Assembly: GCF_900111685.1 (NCBI RefSeq)
Contig: NZ_FOHX01000005.1
Span: forward strand, 248,001-312,000
DNA length: 64,000 nt
Origin: Nonomuraea wenchangensis
GTDB lineage: Bacteria; Actinomycetota; Actinomycetes; Streptosporangiales; Streptosporangiaceae
Direction: 5' to 3'
The notes below the pieces were generated by a model that did not search any database, had not been told where the DNA came from, and saw only the letters and a program-made list of their open reading frames with translations. Position 1 is the stretch's first letter. Every line of letters begins with the position of its first letter. Shown here piece after piece: positions 16,705-25,908 of the stretch. The position numbers and the translations under genes were made by a program.

Positions 16705-17445
16705 ATGGACCGGACGAGGACGACCGACGACGTGCCCGTGCCTCCCTGGCGCAAGTCACGCCGGCAGCCGCAGCCCAAGCGGCAGCTCAGCCAGGACCTC
16801 ATCGTCGAGGCCGGGCTGGGGATCCTGGACGCCGAGGGGTTCGACGCGCTCAGCATGCGACGCGTCGCGCAGGAGCTCGACACCGGCCCGGCGTCCCTGT
16901 ACGCGCACGTCGCGAACAAGGAGGAGCTGCTGGAGCTGATCTACGACCGGGTGCTCGGCGAGATCAGGCTGCCCGAGCGCGACCCGGCCCGCTGGAAGGA
17001 GCAGCTGCGCGCGTACTGCCTGGAGGTGCACCGCGTGCTCGGCAGCCACTCCGACGTGGCACGTGCGGCGCTGGCGAGCATCCCCACCGGCCCCAACTCC
17101 CTGCGCACGGGCGAGTTCGTCTACGGGCTGCTCATCGAGGCCGGCATGGACCCGAGGGAGGCGTCGCTGGTCCTGGACCGCCTCTCCCTCTACCTCATCG
17201 GCGACGCCTACGAGGGCTCCCTGCACCGGGCCAGGATGCGCGCCGCCGGGATGAGCGATCCGCAGGAGTACTTCGAGCGGTTCTCCGGCCAGATCGCCAC
17301 CTACTACCGCGCACTGCCCGCCTCCACCTTCCCGCACCTGCGCCGACACATCGACGAGCTGGTCGCCGACGACGGCGAGAACCGTTTCATGTACGGGCTG
17401 GAGCTGCTGCTCGACGGCCTCGAACAGCGCATGCCCGGCGCGTGA
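16705..17445 (+). CDS. TetR family repressor (TetR_C_1-like) of the divergent efflux pump
   Basis: 246 aa. An N-terminal helix-turn-helix (GFDALSMRRVAQELDTGPASLYAHVANKEELL region, about residues 45-75) is followed by a TetR-type ligand-binding domain (YCLEVHRVLGSHSDVARAAL onward). An unusually basic N-terminal extension (WRKSRRQPQPKRQ) precedes the domain. The ATG at 16705 is chosen because TACAGT lies 7 nt upstream; a GTG at 16684 would lie inside an operator half-site. It should repress itself and the MFS pump through the palindromes between them and release on binding the pump's substrate. Confidence 0.88.
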   Translation: MDRTRTTDDVPVPPWRKSRRQPQPKRQLSQDLIVEAGLGILDAEGFDALSMRRVAQELDTGPASLYAHVANKEELLELIYDRVLGEIRLPERDPARWKEQLRAYCLEVHRVLGSHSDVARAALASIPTGPNSLRTGEFVYGLLIEAGMDPREASLVLDRLSLYLIGDAYEGSLHRARMRAAGMSDPQEYFERFSGQIATYYRALPASTFPHLRRHIDELVADDGENRFMYGLELLLDGLEQRMPGA

Positions 17446-17535
17446 CCCTGCGCCTGATCTAGGTCCAAGTGCCGAGAGGCGGCTAGGACCAGCGGCCGAT
17501 GCGGTGAGCTGTGCCTTCGCCCTAGCGTGACCGGC

Positions 17536-18939
<1,404 letters not shown>

Positions 18940-18961
18940 GTGGGCCGTAAGAGGGGGGTAC

Positions 18962-19966
18962 ATGCCGCGAGTGCGTGAGCTCGAGGTCTTCCGGCTCGTC
19001 CTGCCGTACGGCAGGAGGTCGGAGACCCTGCTCGTGAAGCTCACCGACCAAGGCGGCATGACCGGGTGGGGCGAAGCGCTCTCCCCTCAGCCCAAGACCT
19101 GGTCGAAGCTGGAAGAGACGCTGGCCGCCCTGCTCATCGGCGTCGACTGGGAGCACCCCGACGCCGTCCCGAGCGGCGACCCGGCGGTCGACATGGCCTG
19201 CTGGGACCTGTGGACGAGGATGCGCGGCGTGCCGCTCGCCGAGGCGATCGGCGGCACGCGCACCTCCCTGATGGCCACCGTCCGCCTGTCGCCCGACCCG
19301 TCCACGGAGAGCCTGGTCAGCCGGGTCAACCAGCAGGTCTGCGCCGGCTACGGGCACGTCACGCTCGACGTGCGGCCCGGCTGGGACGTCGAGCCGGTGC
19401 GGGCCGTCCGGGCCGCCTACCCCGCGCTGACCCTCGCCGTCGACTGCGGCAACGCCTACACCGAGCAAGGCCAGCTCGTCGCCCTCGACTCCTACGGCCT
19501 GGAGGTCATCGAGCGGCCGTTCGCCGCCGGCGACGTCTACGCCCACGCCACGCTCCAGGACCAGGTGACGGCCTCCGTGGCCGTCGAGGTCGCCTCCACG
19601 GCCGAGCTCGACGACTTCCTCACCGTACGGGCCGCGCGGGTGCTGCTGCTGCGGCCCACGGCGTTCCCGTCACTGACCGAGGCCCGCCGCGCCCACGACC
19701 GGGCGGCGGCGGCCGGCTGGGACATCCAATGCGCGGGTGGCCAGGGGATGGGGCTGGCCAGGGCGGCCACCGTGGCCGTCGCCAGCCTGCCCGGCTGCAC
19801 GCTGCCCTGCGACGTCACCCAGCCGCCCCGCCAGAACCAGCTCGTCACCCCGATCGTGGGGGCGAACGCGGGCGTCATCGCCGTCCCGCTGACGCAGTCG
19901 GGGCTCGGCCACGACATCGACGAGAGCCGCCTGCGCCGGATGGCGAAGGAGACCTTCCACGCCTGA
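18962..19966 (+). CDS. enolase-superfamily (OSBS/NSAR-like) protein lacking catalytic lysines
   Basis: 334 aa. The fold and several segments match o-succinylbenzoate synthase/N-succinylamino-acid racemase: GWGEAL near residue 36, PGWDVEPVRAVR at 139-150, VDCGNAYT at 160-167 and VIERPF at 182-187. The KxK acid/base motif is replaced by T134-L-D136, the opposite catalytic lysine by Arg231 (LLLRPT), and the third metal ligand region reads VEVAS instead of LDES. Asp161 and Glu184 remain. It therefore looks like a pseudoenzyme or an enzyme with new chemistry. GAGGGGGG precedes the ATG. Confidence 0.75.
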   Translation: MPRVRELEVFRLVLPYGRRSETLLVKLTDQGGMTGWGEALSPQPKTWSKLEETLAALLIGVDWEHPDAVPSGDPAVDMACWDLWTRMRGVPLAEAIGGTRTSLMATVRLSPDPSTESLVSRVNQQVCAGYGHVTLDVRPGWDVEPVRAVRAAYPALTLAVDCGNAYTEQGQLVALDSYGLEVIERPFAAGDVYAHATLQDQVTASVAVEVASTAELDDFLTVRAARVLLLRPTAFPSLTEARRAHDRAAAAGWDIQCAGGQGMGLARAATVAVASLPGCTLPCDVTQPPRQNQLVTPIVGANAGVIAVPLTQSGLGHDIDESRLRRMAKETFHA

Positions 19967-20041
19967 GGCCGGCGCCCGCTCACGGCAGCGGCAGCCCGTC
20001 CTTGTACGCGCGTACTCTGAGTGCACCGACGGGAGGCGACC

Positions 20042-21043
20042 ATGACCGAGAGCGCGCCGGACGCCCGGCTGCCCGAGGCGCTGCATCTCAGCAACGGCGA
20101 CGCCACCGACGTGCCGGGCACCGGGCTCGCCCGGCGCGTGGTCTACTGGCGCGACGTCCTGCACGAGGGCCCGGTGCCGGAGGTCGCGCCGGCCGAGCTG
20201 CGCCGCCTGCGCGTCGACTACCTCACGGCCGGTCGGAGCGCCGAGCGCGAGGCGACGATGCGCGCCTTCGCCGAACGCGACCAGGCCGTGGAGGACAACC
20301 GCGACGGCGAGTACGTCCTGTGGTTCGAGGCCGACCTGTACGACCAGCTCCAGATCGTCGAGATCCTCGCCCGCCTGGCCGCCCTCGGGGTGCCCGCCGG
20401 GCGGGTGACGCTGATCTGCATCGGCGAATACCCCGGGATCGCCCGGTTCGGCGGCCTCGGCCAGCTCACCGCCGAGCAGTTGCGCGAGCTGCCCGCCACG
20501 AAGGCGTGCGCCCGGCTGACCCCGGCGGCGCTGGAGCTGGCCACCCGCGCGTGGGCGGCGTTCCGCGCGCCGACGCCCGAGGGCCTGGCCGGCATCGCCG
20601 CCACCCGGCTGGGGGAGCTGCGGTTCCTGGGTGAGGCGTTCGACCGGCTCGGCCGCGAATACCCCTCCACGCGGGACGGGCTGTCGCTGGCCGAGCGGCG
20701 GATGCTGGCCGCCGTCGCCGCCGGCGCGCCCGATGCGGGGACGGCCTTCGCGCGGGCCGGGGCACGCGAGACGCGGGTGTTCATGGGCGACCGCACCTGC
20801 TTCGAGCGGATTCAAGGGCTGGCGCGGGGGCCTCACCCGCTGCTCGACCTCGACCCGCCCGGCGGCCCGGTGACGCGGGCGACGAGGCTGCGCCTGACGG
20901 AGACCGGCACGCGGGTCCTGGACGGCCGGGCCGACCAGGTCACGCTCAACGGCGTCGACCGGTGGATCGGCGGCGTGCACCTGCGGGGCCACCAGGTGCC
21001 ATGGCGCTGGAACGAGGCCACGGAGACCGTCACCCCGGCCTGA
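20042..21043 (+). CDS. DUF1835 domain protein
   Basis: 333 aa. The DUF1835 signature is clear at the N-terminus: EALHLSNGDATDVPGTG, then VVYWRDVLHEGPVP. A following helical region (LWFEADLYDQLQIVEILARL) and a winged-helix-like C-terminal part (LSLAERRMLAAVAAGAPDAG) complete the usual architecture. No reaction is known for this family. The ATG at 20042 has GGAGG 6 nt upstream; TACTCT about 25 nt upstream is a candidate -10. It stands alone between an enolase-like gene and a toxin-antitoxin patch. Confidence 0.82.
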   Translation: MTESAPDARLPEALHLSNGDATDVPGTGLARRVVYWRDVLHEGPVPEVAPAELRRLRVDYLTAGRSAEREATMRAFAERDQAVEDNRDGEYVLWFEADLYDQLQIVEILARLAALGVPAGRVTLICIGEYPGIARFGGLGQLTAEQLRELPATKACARLTPAALELATRAWAAFRAPTPEGLAGIAATRLGELRFLGEAFDRLGREYPSTRDGLSLAERRMLAAVAAGAPDAGTAFARAGARETRVFMGDRTCFERIQGLARGPHPLLDLDPPGGPVTRATRLRLTETGTRVLDGRADQVTLNGVDRWIGGVHLRGHQVPWRWNEATETVTPA

Positions 21044-21094
21044 CGTGCCACTTCCCGATTGGCTGCTCCTGCTTCGATCGCTCAATTGCGGACA

Positions 21095-21142
21095 TTCTGC
21101 AACTCAGGTTGCCTAGAGTTCTGCAACCTAAGTAGCCTAAAC
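21095..21142. promoter_or_regulatory. tandem 24-bp operator-like repeats before hicAB
   Basis: Two adjacent 24-bp copies (21095-21118 and 21119-21142) match at 18 of 24 positions; each starts TTCTGCAAC. The first holds the perfect dyad GCAAC-N4-GTTGC (21099-21112). TAAACT (21138-21143) or TAGAGT (21114-21119) could serve as -10. Placement is typical of the autoregulatory site bound by the antitoxin. Confidence 0.6.
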
Positions 21143-21148
21143 TTTGTG

Positions 21149-21370
21149 ATGAGGAAGCGGGATCTAGAACGCCGGATGCGTAAGCTCGCAAAGGAATACG
21201 GCGTGCCTGTGCGCTCCACTGAAGGCGGCAGCCACACGAAGTGGCATGCCGGTTCAGAGGCGATGCCCGTCCCTCGCCATGCGGAGGTCAACGAGCGGAC
21301 GGCGAAAGGAATCTTGGAGAACTGGGAGAGCATCCTCATCGAGGCCGCGAAGGAGCAGGAGGCTCAGTGA
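21149..21370 (+). CDS. hicA: HicA-type mRNA interferase toxin
   Basis: 73 aa. The dsRBD-like HicA fold is recognisable from MRKRDLERRMRKLAKEYG, then GGSHTKWHAG with the catalytic histidine, and VPRHAEVNERTAKGILENW. HicA degrades mRNA when not held by HicB. The ATG at 21149 (or GTG three nt earlier) lies directly behind the TAAACT hexamer. The stop overlaps the GTG of the antitoxin-like gene, so both are cotranslated. Codon use and base composition here are visibly less GC-rich than in neighbouring genes, consistent with horizontal acquisition. Confidence 0.88.
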   Translation: MRKRDLERRMRKLAKEYGVPVRSTEGGSHTKWHAGSEAMPVPRHAEVNERTAKGILENWESILIEAAKEQEAQ

Positions 21371-21969
21371 GCGAACGCGACACTTACACCATCACCGCCG
21401 GCAGGAGCGGCCCCTGGTGGGCGTTGACCGTCTGCGGGCCGGGCCTCAAGCGCGGTTACCACACTCAGGTGAAGCGCTTGGAGCACGCCGAGGAGATGGC
21501 TCGCGATCTCGTGGCCACGATGCTCGACGTCGATGTCTCCGAGGTTGACGCCGATTTCGAGGTGACGGTTGCCGACGAGGACGTGGCCACCGAATTGGAG
21601 GCAACGTTGCTGGCCCGCCTGGCCGCCAGGGTGGCCAAGCAGCAGGCCGCGGAGGTGACGCAGACGACTGTGGCCGACTTGGCGCGCAGAGGCTATGTCC
21701 ATCGCGACATCGGCTACCTCTTGGGCATCTCCCATCAGGCCGTGGGCAAGTTGCTGCACGAGGCGGAGAGGGAGAAGACCACGCCTGCCCTCATCCTTGG
21801 CACGCGTTGCCCTGAGCACGCTTCCAGCCGAATTGAGCTGCTGAGGTCAATTCTTCCTGATGTGGCCGAGGACGATCCGGCGCCTGTCAGGTTGCGCAAG
21901 CTCAGGGCATTGAGGGAGCGGCTGCGTGATGACGCTGGTTCATCGGCGGATCCGGCCAGAGGGCGATGA
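21367..21969 (+). CDS. hicB: HicB-like antitoxin with a C-terminal helix-turn-helix
   Basis: 200 aa. The N-terminal part (YTITAGRSGPWWALTVCGPG, then HTQVKRLEHAEEMARDLVA) is a partial-RNase-H-like HicB fold that would cap HicA. A distinct helix-turn-helix follows near residues 110-135 (RRGYVHRDIGYLLGISHQAV), after which comes a charged helical tail. HicB proteins repress their own operon, and the tandem repeats upstream of hicA are the likely site. GTG 21367 overlaps the hicA stop and is preceded by GGAGG. It is longer than typical HicB (about 140 aa) because of the tail. Confidence 0.82.
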   Translation: MSERDTYTITAGRSGPWWALTVCGPGLKRGYHTQVKRLEHAEEMARDLVATMLDVDVSEVDADFEVTVADEDVATELEATLLARLAARVAKQQAAEVTQTTVADLARRGYVHRDIGYLLGISHQAVGKLLHEAEREKTTPALILGTRCPEHASSRIELLRSILPDVAEDDPAPVRLRKLRALRERLRDDAGSSADPARGR

Positions 21970-22170
21970 GCCGTACGCGGCCGACGCACAAGCGGGCCAG
22001 GTCGTCGAGTCCGAGGTGAGGATGGCGACCGGTCCGGGCCGGCGTAGGGCGACCTCCGGCACGGTCACGTCGATCGCGTACTTGTGACCGTGCAGTCCCG
22101 CGGTCTGAAGCAGCTTCGCGGACGTCTTGGCCGCCCTCGCGGTCACCGGCTCGATCCGCCCGCGCGAGAG
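21964..22170 (-). pseudogene. remnant of a PIN-domain (VapC-like) toxin, frameshifted
   Basis: Minus-strand translation gives the C-terminal part of a PIN toxin: KLLQTAGLHGHKYAIDVTV, then VALRRPGPVAILTSD. At about 22005-22012 one base appears to be lost, and the expected DDLARLCVGRVRLIAL continues in another frame. The N-terminal half, including the first catalytic aspartate, is missing. It cannot encode an active nuclease. Confidence 0.7.
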
Positions 22171-22227
22171 CGCCCGCGGTCGGCGCCCATGCCGTGGAAC
22201 CCCTGGAACATCGCGAGCACCTTGGCC

Positions 22228-22326
22228 TCAGCAAGCCACATAGGCGGGGACGTTGTCGGTGATCTTCCTGAGCTCGGCGACCTGCTCGTTCGGCGGGGTC
22301 ACCGTGATGCGCGTCGTCTCGGCCAT
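22228..22326 (-). pseudogene. truncated antitoxin N-terminus beside the PIN remnant
   Basis: Thirty-two codons starting ATG (22326) read MAETTRITVTPPNEQVAELR before an early TGA. The strand-forming ETTRITVTPP start and the following helix look like an antitoxin of a VapBC-type pair. The DNA between this stop and the PIN remnant is not recognisable, so an internal deletion probably removed the antitoxin C-terminus and the toxin N-terminus. About 25 nt of featureless sequence separate it from the ABC-transporter operon. Confidence 0.55.
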
Positions 22327-22354
22327 AACCCCGGCATGCCGTGGTGTGCGCGGG

Positions 22355-23188
22355 TCAGGCGGGGCGGTGGCCGGACTTGGCGAGCTGGATCAGCTCGTAC
22401 ACGTGGGAGCGGAGCTCGGCGAAGCGGGGCAGGGAGCGGGTGGTGAGCTGGTCGCGTTCGGCCGGCAGGTCGATGGGGACGTCCTCCAGCACGACCGTCG
22501 GCGAGTTGGACAGCACGATGACCCGCTGTCCGAGATAGACCGACTCGTCGATGTCGTGGGTGACGAACAGCACCGTGACCCCGAGCCGCTGCCACAACGA
22601 GCGGACGAGGTCCTCCAGGTCGGCGCGGGTCTGGGCGTCCACGGCGGCGAACGGCTCGTCCATCAGCAGCAGGTGCGGCTCGTACGCGACCGCCCGCGCG
22701 ATGGCGACGCGCTGCTGCATGCCGCCCGAGAGCTGCCACGGGTGCGCGTCCTGGGCGTCGGCGAGGCCGACGGCCTCCAGGGAGTCCTGGACGAGCCGGC
22801 GCCGGCGGTCCTTCGGGACCTTCTTCTCCTTGAGCGGCAGCTCGACGTTCTGCCGTACGGTCATCCAGGGGAAGAGGCTGCGGCCGTACTCCTGGAAGAC
22901 GACGGCCATGCCGGGCGGCGGGCCGGTGACGCGCTCGCCCTCCAGCACGACCTCGCCCGCGGTCGTGTCGAGCAGCCCGGCGATGCACCTCAGCAGCGTG
23001 GTCTTGCCGGCGCCCGAGGGGCCGACGATGCAGACCAGCTCGCCGGCGGCGACCGTGAACGTCAGGTCGCGGACGGCCTCGACGCTGCGGCCCCGCCCCT
23101 CGTAGATCTTCTGCAGCCCGCGGACGTCGAGCATGGCCGTCGTGGCGGAGCGGGGGCGGGCGGGGGCGCCCGTGGGGTCGGCGGTCAT
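22355..23188 (-). CDS. ABC transporter ATP-binding protein (NitT/TauT type)
   Basis: 277 aa. Walker A GPSGAGKTT, Q-loop in VVFQEYGRSLFPW, signature LSGGMQQR, Walker B LLLMDEPFAAVD and H-loop THDIDES are all intact. The protein matches the SsuB/TauB/NrtD group that energises import of sulfonates, taurine, nitrate or pyrimidine precursors. ATG 23188 has GAGAGG 7 nt upstream and lies 2 nt after the permease stop. It is the last gene of a four-gene importer operon (binding lipoprotein, two permeases, ATPase). A short N-terminal extension precedes the ABC core. Confidence 0.93.
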   Translation of the reverse strand: MTADPTGAPARPRSATTAMLDVRGLQKIYEGRGRSVEAVRDLTFTVAAGELVCIVGPSGAGKTTLLRCIAGLLDTTAGEVVLEGERVTGPPPGMAVVFQEYGRSLFPWMTVRQNVELPLKEKKVPKDRRRRLVQDSLEAVGLADAQDAHPWQLSGGMQQRVAIARAVAYEPHLLLMDEPFAAVDAQTRADLEDLVRSLWQRLGVTVLFVTHDIDESVYLGQRVIVLSNSPTVVLEDVPIDLPAERDQLTTRSLPRFAELRSHVYELIQLAKSGHRPA

Positions 23189-23190
23189 GT

Positions 23191-23973
23191 TCAGCCCTCT
23201 CGCTGTGCCGTACGCAAACCTGTGTACCACCGCAGCAGCCGGGCCTCCACTGCCCGGAACGCCATCGACAGGACGATGCCGACGAGCCCGAGCAGGATGA
23301 TGCCGCTCCACATCTGCGGGATGGCGAAGCTGCGCTGGAACTGGATGATGGTGAAGCCGAGGCCGTTGCTGGCCGCGAACATCTCGCTGATCACCATGAG
23401 GATGATCCCGATGGACAGCGCCTGCCGCGCTCCGGCGGCGATCTGCGGCCCGGCGCCGGGCAGCACCAGGTGGATCAGCCGGGAGTGGCGGCGCATCCGG
23501 TAGCTGCGGGCGGTGTCGCCCAGCACCTCGTCCAGGGCGCGTACGCCCTCCACGGTGTTGAGCAGCACCGGCCACACGCAGCCGGAGACGATCACGAGGA
23601 TCTTCATGCCGTCGCCGATGCCGGCGAACAGCATGAGGATCGGCACCAGCACCGGCGACGGGATGGCGCGGAAGAACTCGAGCACCGGCTCCAGCAGGCC
23701 GCGCAGCGTGCGCGAGGAGCCGATCGCGGTGCCGAGTGCGACGCCGAGCACGACCGCGCCGAGGTAGCCGGCCAGGAGCCGGCCCAGGCTGGGCAGCACG
23801 TCGGTGACGAAGCGGGCGCTGAACCAGGTGTCGGCGAAGGCGGTCAGGATCTGGCCGAGCGGCGGCCAGAAGAAGGAGGCGGAGCCGGCCGTCGCCAGCC
23901 ACCAGCCGGCGACCAGCAGCACCGGCACGGCGAGCGCGAGGAGGATCTTGCGGGCCGCGTTCATGAGGCTCAT
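23191..23973 (-). CDS. ABC transporter permease (NitT/TauT type)
   Basis: 260 aa, six predicted membrane helices; the cytoplasmic EAA-type loop is ALDEVLGDTARSYRMRRHSR, which docks the ATPase. The SsuC/TauC family pattern AIPSPVLVPILMLFAGIGDGMKI is present. It partners a second permease encoded just upstream (4-nt overlap), so the channel is probably a heterodimer, which is less usual than the homodimeric SsuC arrangement. The substrate is unresolved. Confidence 0.9.
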   Translation of the reverse strand: MSLMNAARKILLALAVPVLLVAGWWLATAGSASFFWPPLGQILTAFADTWFSARFVTDVLPSLGRLLAGYLGAVVLGVALGTAIGSSRTLRGLLEPVLEFFRAIPSPVLVPILMLFAGIGDGMKILVIVSGCVWPVLLNTVEGVRALDEVLGDTARSYRMRRHSRLIHLVLPGAGPQIAAGARQALSIGIILMVISEMFAASNGLGFTIIQFQRSFAIPQMWSGIILLGLVGIVLSMAFRAVEARLLRWYTGLRTAQREG

Positions 23974-24770
23974 CCCGCGAGGTCCCTCCGGATGGACGGG
24001 TGCCAGCGCAGCGCCCGGCGTTCGGTGGCGCGGGCGGCCACGTTGACGGTGACGCCGATCAGGCCGACCACGATGACCAGGGCGTACATGGCGGCCACCG
24101 CTCCGGAGGTCTGCGCGACCGCGATCTGCCTGCCGAGGCCGGGCGAGCCGATGATCAGCTCGCCGGTGATCTCCAGGATCAGCGCCACGGCCGCGCCGAG
24201 CCGGAAGCCGGTCATCACGTACGGCAGCGCGGTCGGCCAGATCACCGTCCGCACCTGGGTGAACGGGCGGAACCGGTAGGAGCGGGCGGTCTCGCGGGCG
24301 ACCGGGTCCACGTCGCGGACGCCGTACAGGACCTGGACCAGCACCTGCCAGAACGAGGCGTAGACCACCAGCAGCAACGTCGAGCGCATGTCGGTCCCGA
24401 ACAGCAGCACCGCCAGCGGGATCAGCGCCACCGACGGGATCGGCCGCAGGAACTCGATCGTCGAGTTCAGGGCCGCCCGCAGCGGCGGCACGCCGCCGAT
24501 CACCAGCCCGAGCGCGACCCCGGCGACCATGGCGATCGCGAGGCCGGTGGCCCAGCCGCGCAGCGTCTCGAGCAGCGATCGCCAGAACTCCGCCGTCGCG
24601 GCCTGCTCGGCGAGTGCCGCGGCCATGGCGCTGAAGGGCGGCAGGTAGCGCTCGTCCACGAGCCCGGCCCTGGGCGCCAGCTCCACGATCCCGACCAGCC
24701 CGGCCAGGCCGGCGAGGCCGAGGAGCCAGGAGGGCGGCGGGGAGCGGCGCCCGAGGGTCGCGGCCGTCAC
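23970..24770 (-). CDS. ABC transporter permease (NitT/TauT type)
   Basis: 266 aa with about six membrane helices. The EAA loop is DVDPVARETARSYRFRPFTQ and the conserved FLRPIPSVALIPLAVLLFG segment mirrors that of the second permease (FFRAIPSPVLVPILMLFAG), so the two are ancient paralogues. Its ATG overlaps the stop of the binding-protein gene by 4 nt, and its own stop overlaps the next permease by 4 nt. Together they form the membrane part of an aliphatic sulfonate/nitrate/riboflavin-precursor-type importer. Confidence 0.9.
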   Translation of the reverse strand: MTAATLGRRSPPPSWLLGLAGLAGLVGIVELAPRAGLVDERYLPPFSAMAAALAEQAATAEFWRSLLETLRGWATGLAIAMVAGVALGLVIGGVPPLRAALNSTIEFLRPIPSVALIPLAVLLFGTDMRSTLLLVVYASFWQVLVQVLYGVRDVDPVARETARSYRFRPFTQVRTVIWPTALPYVMTGFRLGAAVALILEITGELIIGSPGLGRQIAVAQTSGAVAAMYALVIVVGLIGVTVNVAARATERRALRWHPSIRRDLAG

Positions 24771-25738
24771 GGAAGGAGCTCCGTGAGGTCGGGGGAGGAC
24801 TCGACGAGCCCGTCCTGCGTGGCCAGCTTCGCCAGCGTCTCCAGCGAGGCGCGGTCGACCTCCGTGGGGAACGTCGGCAGCGTGAGCGAGCCGGTCAGCG
24901 CGGCGTCGATCTTCGTGTACTTCAGCAGGACCTGGCGGACGGCGTCCGGATTGTCGGTGGCGTACCGCAGGGACTTCAGCATGGCCGCGGTGAAGCGCTT
25001 GATCAGGTCGGCCTTACCGGCCGCGGTCTGCTGGGAGGTGAAGTAGCCGGCGATGGCGAGGCCGGGCGCGGTGTCGACGTAGTTGGATGCGACGACGCGG
25101 TCGCCGTTCTTGACGGCGGTGGCGAGGAACGGCTCGACGACCTGGACCGCGTCCACGTTGCCCTTGTCGAGGGCGGCGAGCATGTCGGGGAAGGCCAGCT
25201 CGGTGAAGGAGACGTTCTTGGCGTCCCCGCCGGCGGCCCGGATCGAGGCGCGGACCGTGGTGTCGTTGATGTTGTTGAGCGTGTTGACCGCCACCTTCTT
25301 GCCGGCGAGGTCGGCGGCGGACTTGATGGGGCTGCCGGCCTTGACGACCACCCCGCCGAAGTCCTTGCCCGCGACCCCGGTGGACGCCACGCCCGGCGCG
25401 ACGACCTTGATCGGCAGGCCCTTCGAGCGGGCGAGGATCAACGAGGTGAAGTTGCTGAACCCGACGTCCACCTGGCCGCTGACGACGGCGGGGACGATGG
25501 CGGCGCCGCCCTGGGCGGTCACGATCTCCAGCTTGAGCCCTTCTGCGGCGAAGAAGCCCTGCTGCTCGCCGAGGTAGATCGGCGCCACGTCCAGGATGGG
25601 GATGACGCTGACCTTCACCGGGTTGAGCGCGCCGGAGGCGGAGGAGCCGGGCTCGGGGGCGGCGCTCTGCCCGCCGCCGCAGGCGGTGAGGGCCAGCAGG
25701 AGGACGGCGGCGGACAGGGCCGCGCGTGGTTTGATCAC
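24767..25738 (-). CDS. ABC transporter substrate-binding lipoprotein (SsuA/THI5-like)
   Basis: 323 aa. A lipoprotein signal peptide ends in the lipobox LALTAC, followed by a Gly/Ser/Pro linker. The mature part matches SsuA/TauA/NMT1 binding proteins (VSVIPILDVAPIYLGEQQGFF and later GQVDVGFSNFTSL). It captures the solute outside the membrane. GTG 25738 is chosen because GGAGA lies about 5 nt upstream and gives a normal signal peptide; a longer in-frame start at 25807 would overlap the promoter. First gene of the operon, controlled by the operator region 25785-25857. Confidence 0.9.
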   Translation of the reverse strand: MIKPRAALSAAVLLLALTACGGGQSAAPEPGSSASGALNPVKVSVIPILDVAPIYLGEQQGFFAAEGLKLEIVTAQGGAAIVPAVVSGQVDVGFSNFTSLILARSKGLPIKVVAPGVASTGVAGKDFGGVVVKAGSPIKSAADLAGKKVAVNTLNNINDTTVRASIRAAGGDAKNVSFTELAFPDMLAALDKGNVDAVQVVEPFLATAVKNGDRVVASNYVDTAPGLAIAGYFTSQQTAAGKADLIKRFTAAMLKSLRYATDNPDAVRQVLLKYTKIDAALTGSLTLPTFPTEVDRASLETLAKLATQDGLVESSPDLTELLP

Positions 25739-25784
25739 GATCTCTCCAGGGAGGCGTACCAGGGGGTGTGGGATTCGCGACGAG

Positions 25785-25857
25785 ATTGTTGACAATATCG
25801 GCAACATCTACGCATCACAACCCTGGGGCTGGGGAGCCCGCGATGATTGTTGACAAT
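25785..25857. promoter_or_regulatory. paired TTGTTGACAA operators and promoter of the ABC operon
   Basis: ATTGTTGACAAT, a perfect dyad of ATTGT/ACAAT around TG, occurs at 25785-25796 and 25846-25857, 61 bp apart. The minus-strand promoter TTGTGA (25815-25820), 17-nt spacer, TATTGT (25792-25797) has its -10 inside the first copy. The core resembles TTGTNNACAA sites of GntR/FadR-type repressors; no GntR gene is in the window. Confidence 0.65.
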
Positions 25858-25908
25858 ATGGCCCACAGCTAGTGGGGCCGGTGAGGTGTCCCGAGGGTCC
25901 AGGGGCGC

